Assembly (NCBI GenBank): GCA_024278415.1
Contig: JAJRTI010000149.1
Coordinates: 1 to 7,801, forward strand
Length of the DNA stretch: 7,801 bases
Direction: 5' to 3'
Origin: Planctomycetota bacterium
Lineage (GTDB): Bacteria > Planctomycetota > Brocadiia > JAJRTI01
Shown here piece by piece: positions 1-6,680 of the stretch. Within the stretch, counting starts at the first letter, position 1. Every line of letters begins with the position of its first letter. The notes beneath the pieces are model-generated. The model did not search any database and was not told the DNA's origin. It saw only the letters and a program-made list of their open reading frames with translations. The position numbers were made by a program, and so were the translations under genes.

Positions 1-614
1 AGTTCATGACGTCCTACCCGCTCCTCAAGGCGTACGACGCGGATGGCAAACAGGTGCTACCGGTAGGCAAGACGAAGCACGGCGGGCTCAACATCCGTGT
101 TCCGGTTTCGGTCCAGTGTGTCGACCTGTTTGGCGGCGAAAAAACTCGGCAGGTCGTATCGTGCACCAAGGGTGGTCTACGCGTCTTCTGGCACGATCCC
201 CGAGGGAAAGAGGCGACTGGCCGGGCGCCGGCCGCGTGTGTCGCGATGGCGACTTTTCAAGCCGGTCCCAACACTGCAACGATCCTTTACGGAGCGGACG
301 CGCTCTGCGGCGTGTTTGCGGTGAAGCCGCGGCCCAAGCCCCAGGACCGCAACATACGCCTGGACCGCACGTGGTACCGAAGCCTGGGCGAGAAGATCTC
401 CGCACTCGCGGCCGCGGACGTGGACGGCGACGGCCGGCCCGAGGTCTACGTCGGCGGGAAGCGCGGGGGCGTGTACGTGCTCGACGGGGAGGACGGGCGC
501 ACTGTCTCGGTGGCGAAACTCGGCGACGACGCGATCAAGGGGTTCGTGCTGGACCGCGGCGCGGGCAAGATGCTCGCGTACAGCGTGGGCGGCCGCGTCG
601 CGGTGGCTCAGTAG
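1..614 (+). CDS. C-terminal part of a beta-propeller protein with FG-GAP/VCBS repeat
   Basis: The reading frame is open from the left edge of the window to a TAG stop at 612-614, so this is probably the end of a longer gene. The ATG at 6 is most likely internal, because no ribosome-binding site can be judged in five upstream bases. Counting from that ATG, residues 138-146 read DVDGDGRPE, the calcium-loop signature of FG-GAP/VCBS repeats. They are followed by the strand pattern VYVGGKRGGVYVLDGEDGR typical of a propeller blade. Residues 7-17 (LKAYDADGKQV) look like the end of an earlier blade. Proteins of this kind are usually exported and act in adhesion, ligand binding or as enzyme scaffolds. 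No catalytic residues or membrane segment can be seen in the visible part, and the N-terminus with any signal peptide is outside the window. The gene is convergent with the secreted protein to its right. Family level is fairly sure; function is unknown. Confidence 0.7.
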   Translation, partial: FMTSYPLLKAYDADGKQVLPVGKTKHGGLNIRVPVSVQCVDLFGGEKTRQVVSCTKGGLRVFWHDPRGKEATGRAPAACVAMATFQAGPNTATILYGADALCGVFAVKPRPKPQDRNIRLDRTWYRSLGEKISALAAADVDGDGRPEVYVGGKRGGVYVLDGEDGRTVSVAKLGDDAIKGFVLDRGAGKMLAYSVGGRVAVAQ

Positions 615-718
615 CCGCACCCTGGCAGCCGCATGCGGGTGTTCGGCATGAATCCGCCCACCATGCGGCGGTTCTTCGGCCCCCGCGGCGGACACCGACG
701 CCATCAACCATCTCCGCC

Positions 719-3073
719 TCACGGTGCGAGCTTCATGGTGACGTAGATGGGCTCGCGGTCGACTTCAAGCGGGAGGTTGCCGGCGCGGCGTGTGGAGGTG
801 AGGAGGTTGCCCATGAAGTCCATGGCTTCAGTGGGCCCAGCGACCTGGAGCTTGACGTGGATGGGGTGCTCGCCGACTGGCGCGGCCCAGAGCACGATGA
901 GGTGCGCGGCTCCCGCGTCGAACGCAAATGCGTACACGCCGGGGATGGGCATCTGCCGAATGTAGCGCACCTGGTGGAGTTGCTTCATGGCCAAGGCGAG
1001 CGCCGGCTCCACAAACATGCGCGCCCGGGCCACTTCCTGAGCAGAGGGATGCAGGCTGCTCCAGAGCCCCGCGTCGAACGCGTCCGAGCCGAGGAACGCG
1101 CGATCCACTCCCGCCGCGCGGCGGGTGACGACCCCGCGCACGACGCGCGCCGCGCGCTCCAAGGGCGTTTCGCGGGTGCGTAGCTTCGCGGCGTACGCGG
1201 GCGCGGATCCACTCGCGCAGATGGGCGCGGGCCGGCCGCGCGCGGCCATGGCTTGGCGCATTTGCTCCACGTAGCGGAACTCGGACCATTCGTCGACCGA
1301 AACGTTCCGATACCCGACCGCGTCGAAGAACTCGCGGCCGCCGAGGTCGATCAACTCGCCGAGCCATTCGCCCGGGTCGCGGGCCGCGGTCGAGCACGTC
1401 GCCACGATGGCCGCGGCCTGGTCCGCCTCCTTGACCGCCCCATACACGGCGCTGAGCGCGGCCACGTATTCGTGCGCGCTCGCCGACTCCGGCGCAGACA
1501 GCTCCCAGGCCGCTACACGGCCGCGGCAGCGCGCCACGAGCTTGCTGACCTCGGCCGGCACGGCGGGCCACGGGAGCGCACCCATGAGCGCCACGCCTTG
1601 AGAGTGCCAGCGCGCCACAAGTGCGTCCACGCGCTTGGCGGCGTCGGACCCCGCGGCGCCGGCCGCGGTCGGAGCGGCGAACTGCACGCCGAAGTAGCCC
1701 GGGCCGCGGGGCGCGAGCGTGGCCCCCTGCGGCCGGACCGTGAACAGCACAGTGGCCTCGGCCAGCTCGTCGCGCCTGGACGCTCCCTGCACGCGCACGC
1801 GGAACGCGCCGGTCTTGCCGCCGAGCTTCAGCGCCAGCGGCTTCTTCACCTCCCCTGGCACGGCGTCGAACTCCAGCACGCGTCTGTCCACCTGCTTGCC
1901 CCAAGCATCCTCCACGGTGACCGCCATTTGGCGGTGGACGATGCGGAGGGTGCTGTTGTGGCACGACGCGGTCACGGTCACCGCCTCGCCTGGATTGTAG
2001 AAACCATCGGCGCGGTTGATCGACACCGTTGCGCGTAGAGGCGAGGCCGGCCTGAAGGGCTTCGCGATCGACGCCTCCTCCAACTGCACCGCGTCGATCC
2101 ACATGGCGCCGCGGCCGGGTCCGGGCATCACGCGCACGCGATACCGATCTCTTGGCGCGGCCGGCAGCGAGCCGCGCACCGAGAGGCGCTGCCACTGTTT
2201 GGCCACGGCCACCTCCTTCTCGAACGCCACGACGGGCCGTTCGAGGTCGCCGCACACAACGCCGATGCGTACGTGCTTCCGCGGCGGCCGGGCCATGAGG
2301 CTCATGGACAGCACGTGCTCGCGGCCGGGGTTTGCCGCGAGGCCCGAGGTGAGCACCTCGCCGTTCGCTCCGGCGGTGCGCACCCGCAACGCGCGGGGGC
2401 CCCGGCGCGCGCGGGCGCCGAAGTCGGCGGCGATCGGCCCGCGCGTGTGCCAGCCGTCCATGCCAAACTGGAACCATGCGTTCGGCACGAGGTTCCCCTG
2501 CTTCGGGGGCGTGGATGTCGGCAGCCCGGTCCAAGGGCGCAGGCTCGCATCGTCCACCCACAGCGTGCCCTCTTGGGCGAACGCGATGCCGATGCTCGGG
2601 TGCGCGCTCTCCGCGGCGGAATAGAAGCGGAGGACCAATTGCCGCCACGCCTGGTCAACGGCAAACAGGTCGGATGCAATCACGCGTGGCGGGCGGGCCG
2701 ACGCGTCGAGCGCGAGGAGTTCGACGGTCACCATGCGCCGGTCCGCGCGTACCCATAGGGAGGCTTCGTAGCTTTGTCGGCTGGCGAAGCGGGCGCCGCT
2801 CTTGGGCACAGCCACGAGCATGACGCGGCCCGAGCGGAACTCGGAGCAGGTGACGCGTTGGCACTTCGTGCCCGCGTGCGTCTGGTCGCCCTCAGGCGCG
2901 GCGAACACAAGCGCACCATCATGCTGCTGGACGCGCCGCCAGCCGGGAGCGATGGACTCGTAGTCGCCCTCGAAGGACGGGTTCTGGAGTATCTCGTCTT
3001 GGCCCGCGGCGCCGGCGACCCAGGCGGCGAGCCAGACGATCAAACAGGTACGCAATGGAATGAGGTGTCTCAT
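719..3073 (-). CDS. Secreted multidomain protein: two CBM4/9-like modules plus degenerate glycosidase-like barrel
   Basis: This encodes 784 residues. Residues 1-24 form a signal peptide: basic start MRHLIPLR, hydrophobic core, and small residues before QDEI. Residues ~27-180 and ~194-335 are two carbohydrate-binding-like jelly rolls. Each opens with an N-P-S/N-A-W-F motif and closes with an LWVDDASL- or MWIDAVQLEE-type strand, as in CBM4/9. Residues ~346-450 look like an Ig-like spacer (FYNPGEAVTVTA). Residues ~458-700 resemble a (beta/alpha)8 glycosidase: FGVQFA, WHSQGVALMGALPW, then VAAWELSAPES followed by EYVAALSAVYGAVKEAD. Residues ~710-784 form a C-terminal beta domain (HLIVLWA, AMDFMGNLL). 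At the places where GH39/GH5-type enzymes carry WNEP and a TE nucleophile, this protein reads SAPE and ASGS, so catalysis is doubtful and a binding role is more likely. There is no Shine-Dalgarno sequence before the ATG. No partner gene is adjacent. Export and domain order are fairly sure; substrate is unknown. Confidence 0.82.
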   Translation of the reverse strand: MRHLIPLRTCLIVWLAAWVAGAAGQDEILQNPSFEGDYESIAPGWRRVQQHDGALVFAAPEGDQTHAGTKCQRVTCSEFRSGRVMLVAVPKSGARFASRQSYEASLWVRADRRMVTVELLALDASARPPRVIASDLFAVDQAWRQLVLRFYSAAESAHPSIGIAFAQEGTLWVDDASLRPWTGLPTSTPPKQGNLVPNAWFQFGMDGWHTRGPIAADFGARARRGPRALRVRTAGANGEVLTSGLAANPGREHVLSMSLMARPPRKHVRIGVVCGDLERPVVAFEKEVAVAKQWQRLSVRGSLPAAPRDRYRVRVMPGPGRGAMWIDAVQLEEASIAKPFRPASPLRATVSINRADGFYNPGEAVTVTASCHNSTLRIVHRQMAVTVEDAWGKQVDRRVLEFDAVPGEVKKPLALKLGGKTGAFRVRVQGASRRDELAEATVLFTVRPQGATLAPRGPGYFGVQFAAPTAAGAAGSDAAKRVDALVARWHSQGVALMGALPWPAVPAEVSKLVARCRGRVAAWELSAPESASAHEYVAALSAVYGAVKEADQAAAIVATCSTAARDPGEWLGELIDLGGREFFDAVGYRNVSVDEWSEFRYVEQMRQAMAARGRPAPICASGSAPAYAAKLRTRETPLERAARVVRGVVTRRAAGVDRAFLGSDAFDAGLWSSLHPSAQEVARARMFVEPALALAMKQLHQVRYIRQMPIPGVYAFAFDAGAAHLIVLWAAPVGEHPIHVKLQVAGPTEAMDFMGNLLTSTRRAGNLPLEVDREPIYVTMKLAP

Positions 3074-3080
3074 GCCGCGG

Positions 3081-3109
3081 ATTGTATCACATGGATTGCG
3101 GATCGCCAG
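3081..3109 (-). promoter_or_regulatory. Candidate extended -10 promoter for the secreted protein gene
   Basis: Read on the - strand, a -10 box TACAAT (3081-3086) is preceded by TGA, giving an extended -10 TG-n-TACAAT. The hexamer CTGGCG, 17 nt upstream (3104-3109), matches TTGACA at three positions. Only seven bases separate the -10 box from the ATG at 3073, so transcription would begin at or next to the start codon. That fits the missing Shine-Dalgarno sequence. The -35 is weak, so this is a moderate call. Confidence 0.45.
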
Positions 3110-3138
3110 GCACAGGATAGAGGTGGGAGGTGTAGGCG

Positions 3139-3167
3139 TTGACGCGCTCCGGCGTCGCGACTATAAT
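3139..3167 (+). promoter_or_regulatory. Near-consensus sigma70 promoter for the AOR-glycosyltransferase unit
   Basis: TTGACG (3139-3144) is followed after exactly 17 nt by TATAAT (3162-3167). The -35 matches consensus at five of six positions and the -10 at all six. Such an AT-rich match is unlikely by chance in DNA this GC-rich. Transcription should start near 3174, giving a leader of about 55 nt before the ATG at 3229. Just upstream, at 3120-3133, lies a tandem pair of GAGGTG-type heptamers that could bind an activator. The strong promoter suggests substantial constitutive expression. Confidence 0.8.
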
Positions 3168-3214
3168 CCGAGCCCGTCTTGGCACCCAGCGATCGCGGCC
3201 ACTGCCACGCAACC

Positions 3215-3222
3215 AGAGGAGA
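3215..3222 (+). promoter_or_regulatory. Ribosome-binding site of the oxidoreductase gene
   Basis: AGAGGAGA lies 6 nt before the ATG at 3229 and is a strong Shine-Dalgarno sequence. It decides the start. The reading frame stays open upstream to a TTG at 3139, but that TTG is the -35 box of the promoter and the extension would lie outside the transcript. The conserved AOR N-terminus also begins at the chosen ATG. Confidence 0.85.
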
Positions 3223-3228
3223 CACGTC

Positions 3229-5112
3229 ATGCCCTTCGGGTACAACGGCAAGATTCTGCGAGTAGACTTGACGACGCGCACCGTCGAGGTGGACGAGCCG
3301 CCGGTGGAGGTCTATCGCAAGTACATGGGCGGTAGCCTGCTTGCGAGCTACTACCTGCTCACCGAGATGGACGGCGGGGTCGACCCGCTGGGCCCGGATA
3401 ACTTGTTCGTGGTCGCGGCGAGCGTTATGTGCGGCTGCCAGGCGCCGGCGTTCAACCGCTACACGGTCGCGGCCAAGTCGCCCCTGAGTGGCGGGTTCGG
3501 CGAGGCCGAGGCGGGTGGGTTCTTTGGGCCCGAACTCAAGCGCGCCGGGTTCGACGCAGTGCTCGTGAAGGGCCAATCCGACGCGCCGGTCTACCTGTGG
3601 ATCAACGACGGCCAGGCCGAGTTGCGCGACGCATCGCATCTGTGGGGCAAGTCCACGGGCGACGTGGACGCCGCAATCAAATCTGAGACAGGGCAAGACA
3701 AGGCCGTCGTCATGCAGTGCGGCTCGGCCGGCGAGAAACTGGTGCGGTATGCGAGCGTGATCAACAACCTGCGCCATGCGAACGGGCGCAGCGGCATGGG
3801 CGCGGTCATGGGTTCGAAAAAACTGCGCGCGATCGCGGCCTGCGGCGCGCACCGGCCTGAGCCGGCCGACCTGGACCTGCTCAAGGAGGTGTCCCGGAAA
3901 TTCCGCGAGAACTACGAGCACACCCCCGGCGGCTTGCACGACCTCGGCACGCCGAGGCTGGTGAGCCTCCTCAATGGCAGCGGCATTCTGCCCACGAAGA
4001 ATTTCCAGTTCGGCACGTTCGACAGGGTCGACGACCTCAGCGGCGAGTTGCTTGCGGAGAAGTACCTCGTCAAGCGCGGCACATGCTTCGCCTGTCCCAT
4101 TGCCTGCAAGCGCGAGGTCAAGGTCGACGGCCGCTACAAGGTGGACCCGATGTATGGCGGCCCGGAGTATGAGACCATCGGATCGCTGGGCTCGTTTTGT
4201 TGCGTCAGCGATCTCGAAGCCGTGTGCAAGGGCCACGAGCTGTGCAACGCGTACGGGCTGGACACGATCGGCACCGGGGTGACCATCGCGTTTGCGATGG
4301 AATGCTACGAGCACGGCATCCTCACCCAAGAGGACACCGGCGGCATCGAGCTGGCCTGGGGCAACGCGGAGGCGATGGTGCAGATGGTCGAGTTGATCGC
4401 CAAGCGCGAGGGCCTCGGCGACCTGCTCGCCGAGGGCTCCAAGCGCGTGGCTGAGAAGCTTGGCCAAGGCGCGATGCAGTACGCGATGCAGGTGAAGGGG
4501 CAGGAGCTGCCCATGCACGAGCCGCGGGGCAAGAAGGGCATGGCGTTCAGCTTCGCCACGTCGCCCACCGGAGGCGACCACATCGAGGCGCCCCACGATC
4601 CGTTCTTCGCGGCTTGCGACCCGGAAGGCACGCACAAGATGGCTCCGTTGGGCCTCATCGAGCCGGTCGACCCGCTCGAACTCACCCCGGCCAAGATCCG
4701 CATCTTCGTGCACGGCCAGCGCATCGGCAATCTCTACAACACGATTGGCATGTGCTTCTTCGTGGGCGCGCCGCTGGGGCCATTCGAGTTGAACAACCTC
4801 GTGGACGCGGTGCGCGGCGCCACCGGCTGGAACACCAGCCTCGCGGAGCTGATGAAAGTCGGCGAGCGCACGGTGCTGCTGCCGCGCGTGTTCAACAAGC
4901 GCGAGGGCTTCTCCAAGGACGACGACATGATCCCCGACCGTCTGTTCGAGAAGATGCCCGAAGGGCCGGTGGCCGGGGAGCAGATCGACCGAGACGAATT
5001 CATCCAGATGCGCGACGTGTACTATGACATGATCGGTTGCGACCCGGCCACGGGCTATCCGAAGCTGGCGAAGCTGGCCGAGCTGGGGGTCGAGTGGGCG
5101 GCGGAGATCTGA
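3229..5112 (+). CDS. aor: Tungsten-type aldehyde:ferredoxin oxidoreductase (AOR family)
   Basis: This encodes 627 residues, a normal length for the family. Known members oxidise aldehydes to carboxylates in the cytoplasm, passing electrons through one [4Fe-4S] cluster to ferredoxin, with tungsten (or molybdenum) held by two pyranopterins. The N-terminus GYNGKILRVDLTT is the classic AFOR N-domain opening. GRSGMGAVMGSKKLRAI (186-202) is the conserved signature. Cluster ligands are visible as C286-x2-C289-x3-C293 and C509, spaced as in the Pyrococcus AOR. Active-site-like residues are E313 in GPEYETIGSLGS and H451 in SPTGGDHIE. The pterin motifs read NAYGLD (340-345) and NTIGMC (504-509), with Asn where the archaeal enzyme has Asp. 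The gene starts the unit downstream of a strong promoter, and the glycosyltransferase gene follows after 7 bp. No ferredoxin subunit, MoaD-like protein or cofactor gene is adjacent. The family is certain; the substrate, and whether it uses W or Mo, are not. Confidence 0.95.
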   Translation: MPFGYNGKILRVDLTTRTVEVDEPPVEVYRKYMGGSLLASYYLLTEMDGGVDPLGPDNLFVVAASVMCGCQAPAFNRYTVAAKSPLSGGFGEAEAGGFFGPELKRAGFDAVLVKGQSDAPVYLWINDGQAELRDASHLWGKSTGDVDAAIKSETGQDKAVVMQCGSAGEKLVRYASVINNLRHANGRSGMGAVMGSKKLRAIAACGAHRPEPADLDLLKEVSRKFRENYEHTPGGLHDLGTPRLVSLLNGSGILPTKNFQFGTFDRVDDLSGELLAEKYLVKRGTCFACPIACKREVKVDGRYKVDPMYGGPEYETIGSLGSFCCVSDLEAVCKGHELCNAYGLDTIGTGVTIAFAMECYEHGILTQEDTGGIELAWGNAEAMVQMVELIAKREGLGDLLAEGSKRVAEKLGQGAMQYAMQVKGQELPMHEPRGKKGMAFSFATSPTGGDHIEAPHDPFFAACDPEGTHKMAPLGLIEPVDPLELTPAKIRIFVHGQRIGNLYNTIGMCFFVGAPLGPFELNNLVDAVRGATGWNTSLAELMKVGERTVLLPRVFNKREGFSKDDDMIPDRLFEKMPEGPVAGEQIDRDEFIQMRDVYYDMIGCDPATGYPKLAKLAELGVEWAAEI

Positions 5113-5119
5113 GGGCGCT

Positions 5120-6373
5120 ATGGCCGAGCCTCCACATTCTGAGCCCGAGGCTCCAGTGGTGGAGCCACAGTCGATGGCCGACGTTAGCGAGCATCCCACC
5201 CTGCTGCCGGTCCTGCCCGAGTCGTGGCGCCGCAACCCCGCGTATCGTCGCTGGTCCGGATGGGCGGTCGCCGCGCTGCTTGCCGTAATCTTCGCATACG
5301 GCTTCGCGCAGCGCTTGGCTATGTACCAGGGGGATGAGGGGCAGCAGCTCTGGCCGGACGTCGTAGAATACCGTGATCTGGCGCAGCGCATGACGAACTT
5401 CTACGGGGCCAGCAAGCGTGAGCCGCTGCACGTGGCGATTATCAAGCTTTTTGGAGAATGCCTGGGCTACGATGACCAGACGATGCGCCTGAGTAGCCTC
5501 GTGTTCTCGCCGTTTCCGATCCTGCTCGCATTTGGCATGGGCGCATGGTTCTTTGGCCGGTACGTGGGGTTGGTCGCGGCGTTGTTTGTGTCGACGAACA
5601 CGATGCTGATCTTGAACAGCGCGGAGGGCATGCGGCTGGAACTGTTCACCACGCTCTTGCTGCTCTACCTGTGGCTCACGTTCGGCCCGCGGCGTCCGTC
5701 GTGGCGCGCCGCGTTGGGGGCCGGCGTGGTGGGGGGGTTGCTGTGCCTGACGCGCATCACGAGCCTGAGTTTCATCGCGCCTGCGCTGGCGTGGATCGCC
5801 CTGTGCCGATTCCGCAAGCCCGCGCGGTGGCGATGGGCGGGCGCGGCGGTGCTGTCCGGCGTCGTCACGGCCGCGCTGCTCGCGCCGTTCCTGGTGTCGT
5901 GCGCCAAGACGTACGGCGACCCGCTGTACAGCATCAACCACCTCGGCGGCCGCTGGGCTCAGATGGAGACCGGCCGCGAGCGGAAGGGGCTTTCCGCGTT
6001 TGACCTAATCTTGCACGGGCGGCCGCCGTTGGAGACGCTCTGGGAGCATTGGGATGGCTACAGAGAGATCTATCGCCGGTCCGATGCGTCCGCGCATCCC
6101 ACGTGGCGTTGGTTCTCGCGGTTCTCGGCGATTGGCTGGCTCATGGTCTTGGTGACGCGCATGCTGTGGATGGGCGTGATCTGGTTCTTTGCGCTCTTGC
6201 CGGTCGCGTGGGCCACGCACGTGTTGCCCGTGGACCGGCTCTACGCGCACGTGTATCCCCTGCACGCGATCTGCATCGGCGTGGGCCTGAACCCGCTTGC
6301 GTACGGCCTCGCCGCGGTGGTGCGGCGCACGGTCGGCCGCTGGCGATTGCGTGGCGACGGGGAACAGACATGA
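5120..6373 (+). CDS. Integral membrane glycosyltransferase, GT-C fold (GT39/ArnT-like)
   Basis: This encodes 417 residues. It has a polar, Pro/Glu-rich N-terminal tail (1-~45), a first membrane helix (~47-63), and then an extracytoplasmic loop WPDVVEYRDLAQRM with acidic residues in the place of the GT-C catalytic Asp/Glu. A REPLHVAIIKLFGECLG segment and a run of helices follow (~126-166, 171-188, 197-229, 238-259, 336-365, 380-402). This pattern matches the PMT_2/ArnT superfamily, which moves a sugar from a polyprenyl-phosphate donor to lipid, protein or glycan on the outer face of the membrane. It is shorter than typical 500-600-residue members. The ATG at 5120 has GAGGG 4 nt upstream and lies 7 bp after the AOR stop, suggesting coupled translation. 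Met19 (5174) is an alternative start. A run of seven G (5731-5737) lies inside the coding region. Fold assignment is fairly sure; donor and acceptor are unknown. Confidence 0.8.
   Translation: MAEPPHSEPEAPVVEPQSMADVSEHPTLLPVLPESWRRNPAYRRWSGWAVAALLAVIFAYGFAQRLAMYQGDEGQQLWPDVVEYRDLAQRMTNFYGASKREPLHVAIIKLFGECLGYDDQTMRLSSLVFSPFPILLAFGMGAWFFGRYVGLVAALFVSTNTMLILNSAEGMRLELFTTLLLLYLWLTFGPRRPSWRAALGAGVVGGLLCLTRITSLSFIAPALAWIALCRFRKPARWRWAGAAVLSGVVTAALLAPFLVSCAKTYGDPLYSINHLGGRWAQMETGRERKGLSAFDLILHGRPPLETLWEHWDGYREIYRRSDASAHPTWRWFSRFSAIGWLMVLVTRMLWMGVIWFFALLPVAWATHVLPVDRLYAHVYPLHAICIGVGLNPLAYGLAAVVRRTVGRWRLRGDGEQT
5149..5166 (+). other. Small perfect hairpin at the start of the glycosyltransferase gene
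   Basis: GGCTCCA (5149-5155) and TGGAGCC (5160-5166) form a 7-bp stem with a four-base loop, between the two possible start codons at 5120 and 5174. A competing 7-bp stem pairs GAGCCTC (5126-5132) with GAGGCTC (5147-5153). The hairpin could affect initiation, but it may only reflect the Pro/Glu-rich codons. Confidence 0.35.
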
Positions 6374-6406
6374 GTTTCCCCAGGATGTGCGGCGGGCTCT
6401 GCCGCA

Positions 6407-6600
6407 ACGCGAGCGCGCGGCTCGTAGTAGGGCGATTTATCGCCCGCCGCCACAAACGCAGAGACGGGCGATAAATCGCCCTACTACGAGCCTGCGTTCG
6501 TGTTGTCCCACGCACGTCAGGCGTTCCGTTCTGTGGTATCCAGCATGACCGGCCAGAGACGCTCTTATCCACCGTACGCCGGACGCAGACGCGAGCGCGC
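6407..6600. repeat. 12-bp direct repeat flanking the inverted-repeat segment
   Basis: ACGCGAGCGCGC occurs at 6407-6418, directly abutting the left arm of the inverted repeat, and again at 6589-6600. The two copies bracket a 170-bp segment. The arrangement resembles a target duplication or a recombination footprint. The second copy is ~96 bp away from the right arm, however, so it is not a clean duplication around the palindrome alone. Confidence 0.5.
6419..6492. repeat. Perfect 28-bp inverted repeat with palindromic arms (REP/MITE-like)
   Basis: The left arm, 6419-6446, and the right arm, 6465-6492, are exact reverse complements separated by an 18-nt spacer (6447-6464). Inside each arm lies a second palindrome, GGGCGATTTATCGCCC on the left and its complement GGGCGATAAATCGCCC on the right. 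The DNA or RNA can therefore fold as one long hairpin or as two short ones. The AT-rich core stands out in GC-rich surroundings. The form is that of a bacterial interspersed palindromic repeat or a small MITE remnant. Being just after the glycosyltransferase stop, it may also protect or end that message. No transposase is nearby. Confidence 0.85.
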
Positions 6601-6666
6601 TACGAGCGTGTGCCGCACGGCATTTCGCGGCAGACACTATTTCCATACAGGAACTAGGATCAGCAC

Positions 6667-6671
6667 AAGGA
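6667..6671 (+). promoter_or_regulatory. Ribosome-binding site deciding the GTG start of the HAD gene
   Basis: AAGGA lies 9 nt before GTG at 6681. The first in-frame ATG downstream falls inside the catalytic DMDGT motif, so it cannot be the start. The GTG with this site is the best choice. Confidence 0.7.
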
Positions 6672-6680
6672 CGACATCAC

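Larger units (their letters stand above)
6374..6680. other. 307-bp intergenic gap between glycosyltransferase and HAD genes
   Basis: No credible coding frame was found here. The gap contains the 28-bp inverted repeat (6419-6492) and two copies of a 12-bp direct repeat around it. A weak TAGGAT (6655-6660) could be a -10 box for the HAD gene, but no convincing -35 accompanies it. No U-tract follows the large hairpin, so a standard intrinsic terminator is not evident. Confidence 0.6.

Noticed and set aside
615..718. A terminator between the convergent genes ending at 614 and 719
   Set aside because: Only a short palindrome CCGCATGCGG (630-639) is present, with no U-tract on either strand. Rho-dependent ending is possible but cannot be seen.
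828..2648. A 606-codon - strand frame overlapping the secreted protein gene in another phase
   Set aside because: It is an Arg/Ala/Gly-rich low-complexity translation without motifs. The 719-3073 frame has a signal peptide and recognisable modules.
3139..3228. An upstream TTG start that would add 30 residues to the oxidoreductase
   Set aside because: The TTG is the -35 hexamer itself, so it would not be transcribed. The ATG at 3229 has a strong Shine-Dalgarno sequence and the conserved N-terminus.
3070..5391. A 773-codon open frame on the - strand opposite the oxidoreductase
   Set aside because: It is a shadow frame caused by GC-rich codon use. Its translation is rich in Arg, His and Ala with no domain, while the + strand frame is an unmistakable AOR.
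6419..6492. The 28-bp inverted repeat as part of a CRISPR array or as a classic intrinsic terminator
   Set aside because: There is no regular direct-repeat and spacer series, and no run of T follows either arm. A repeat element fits better.
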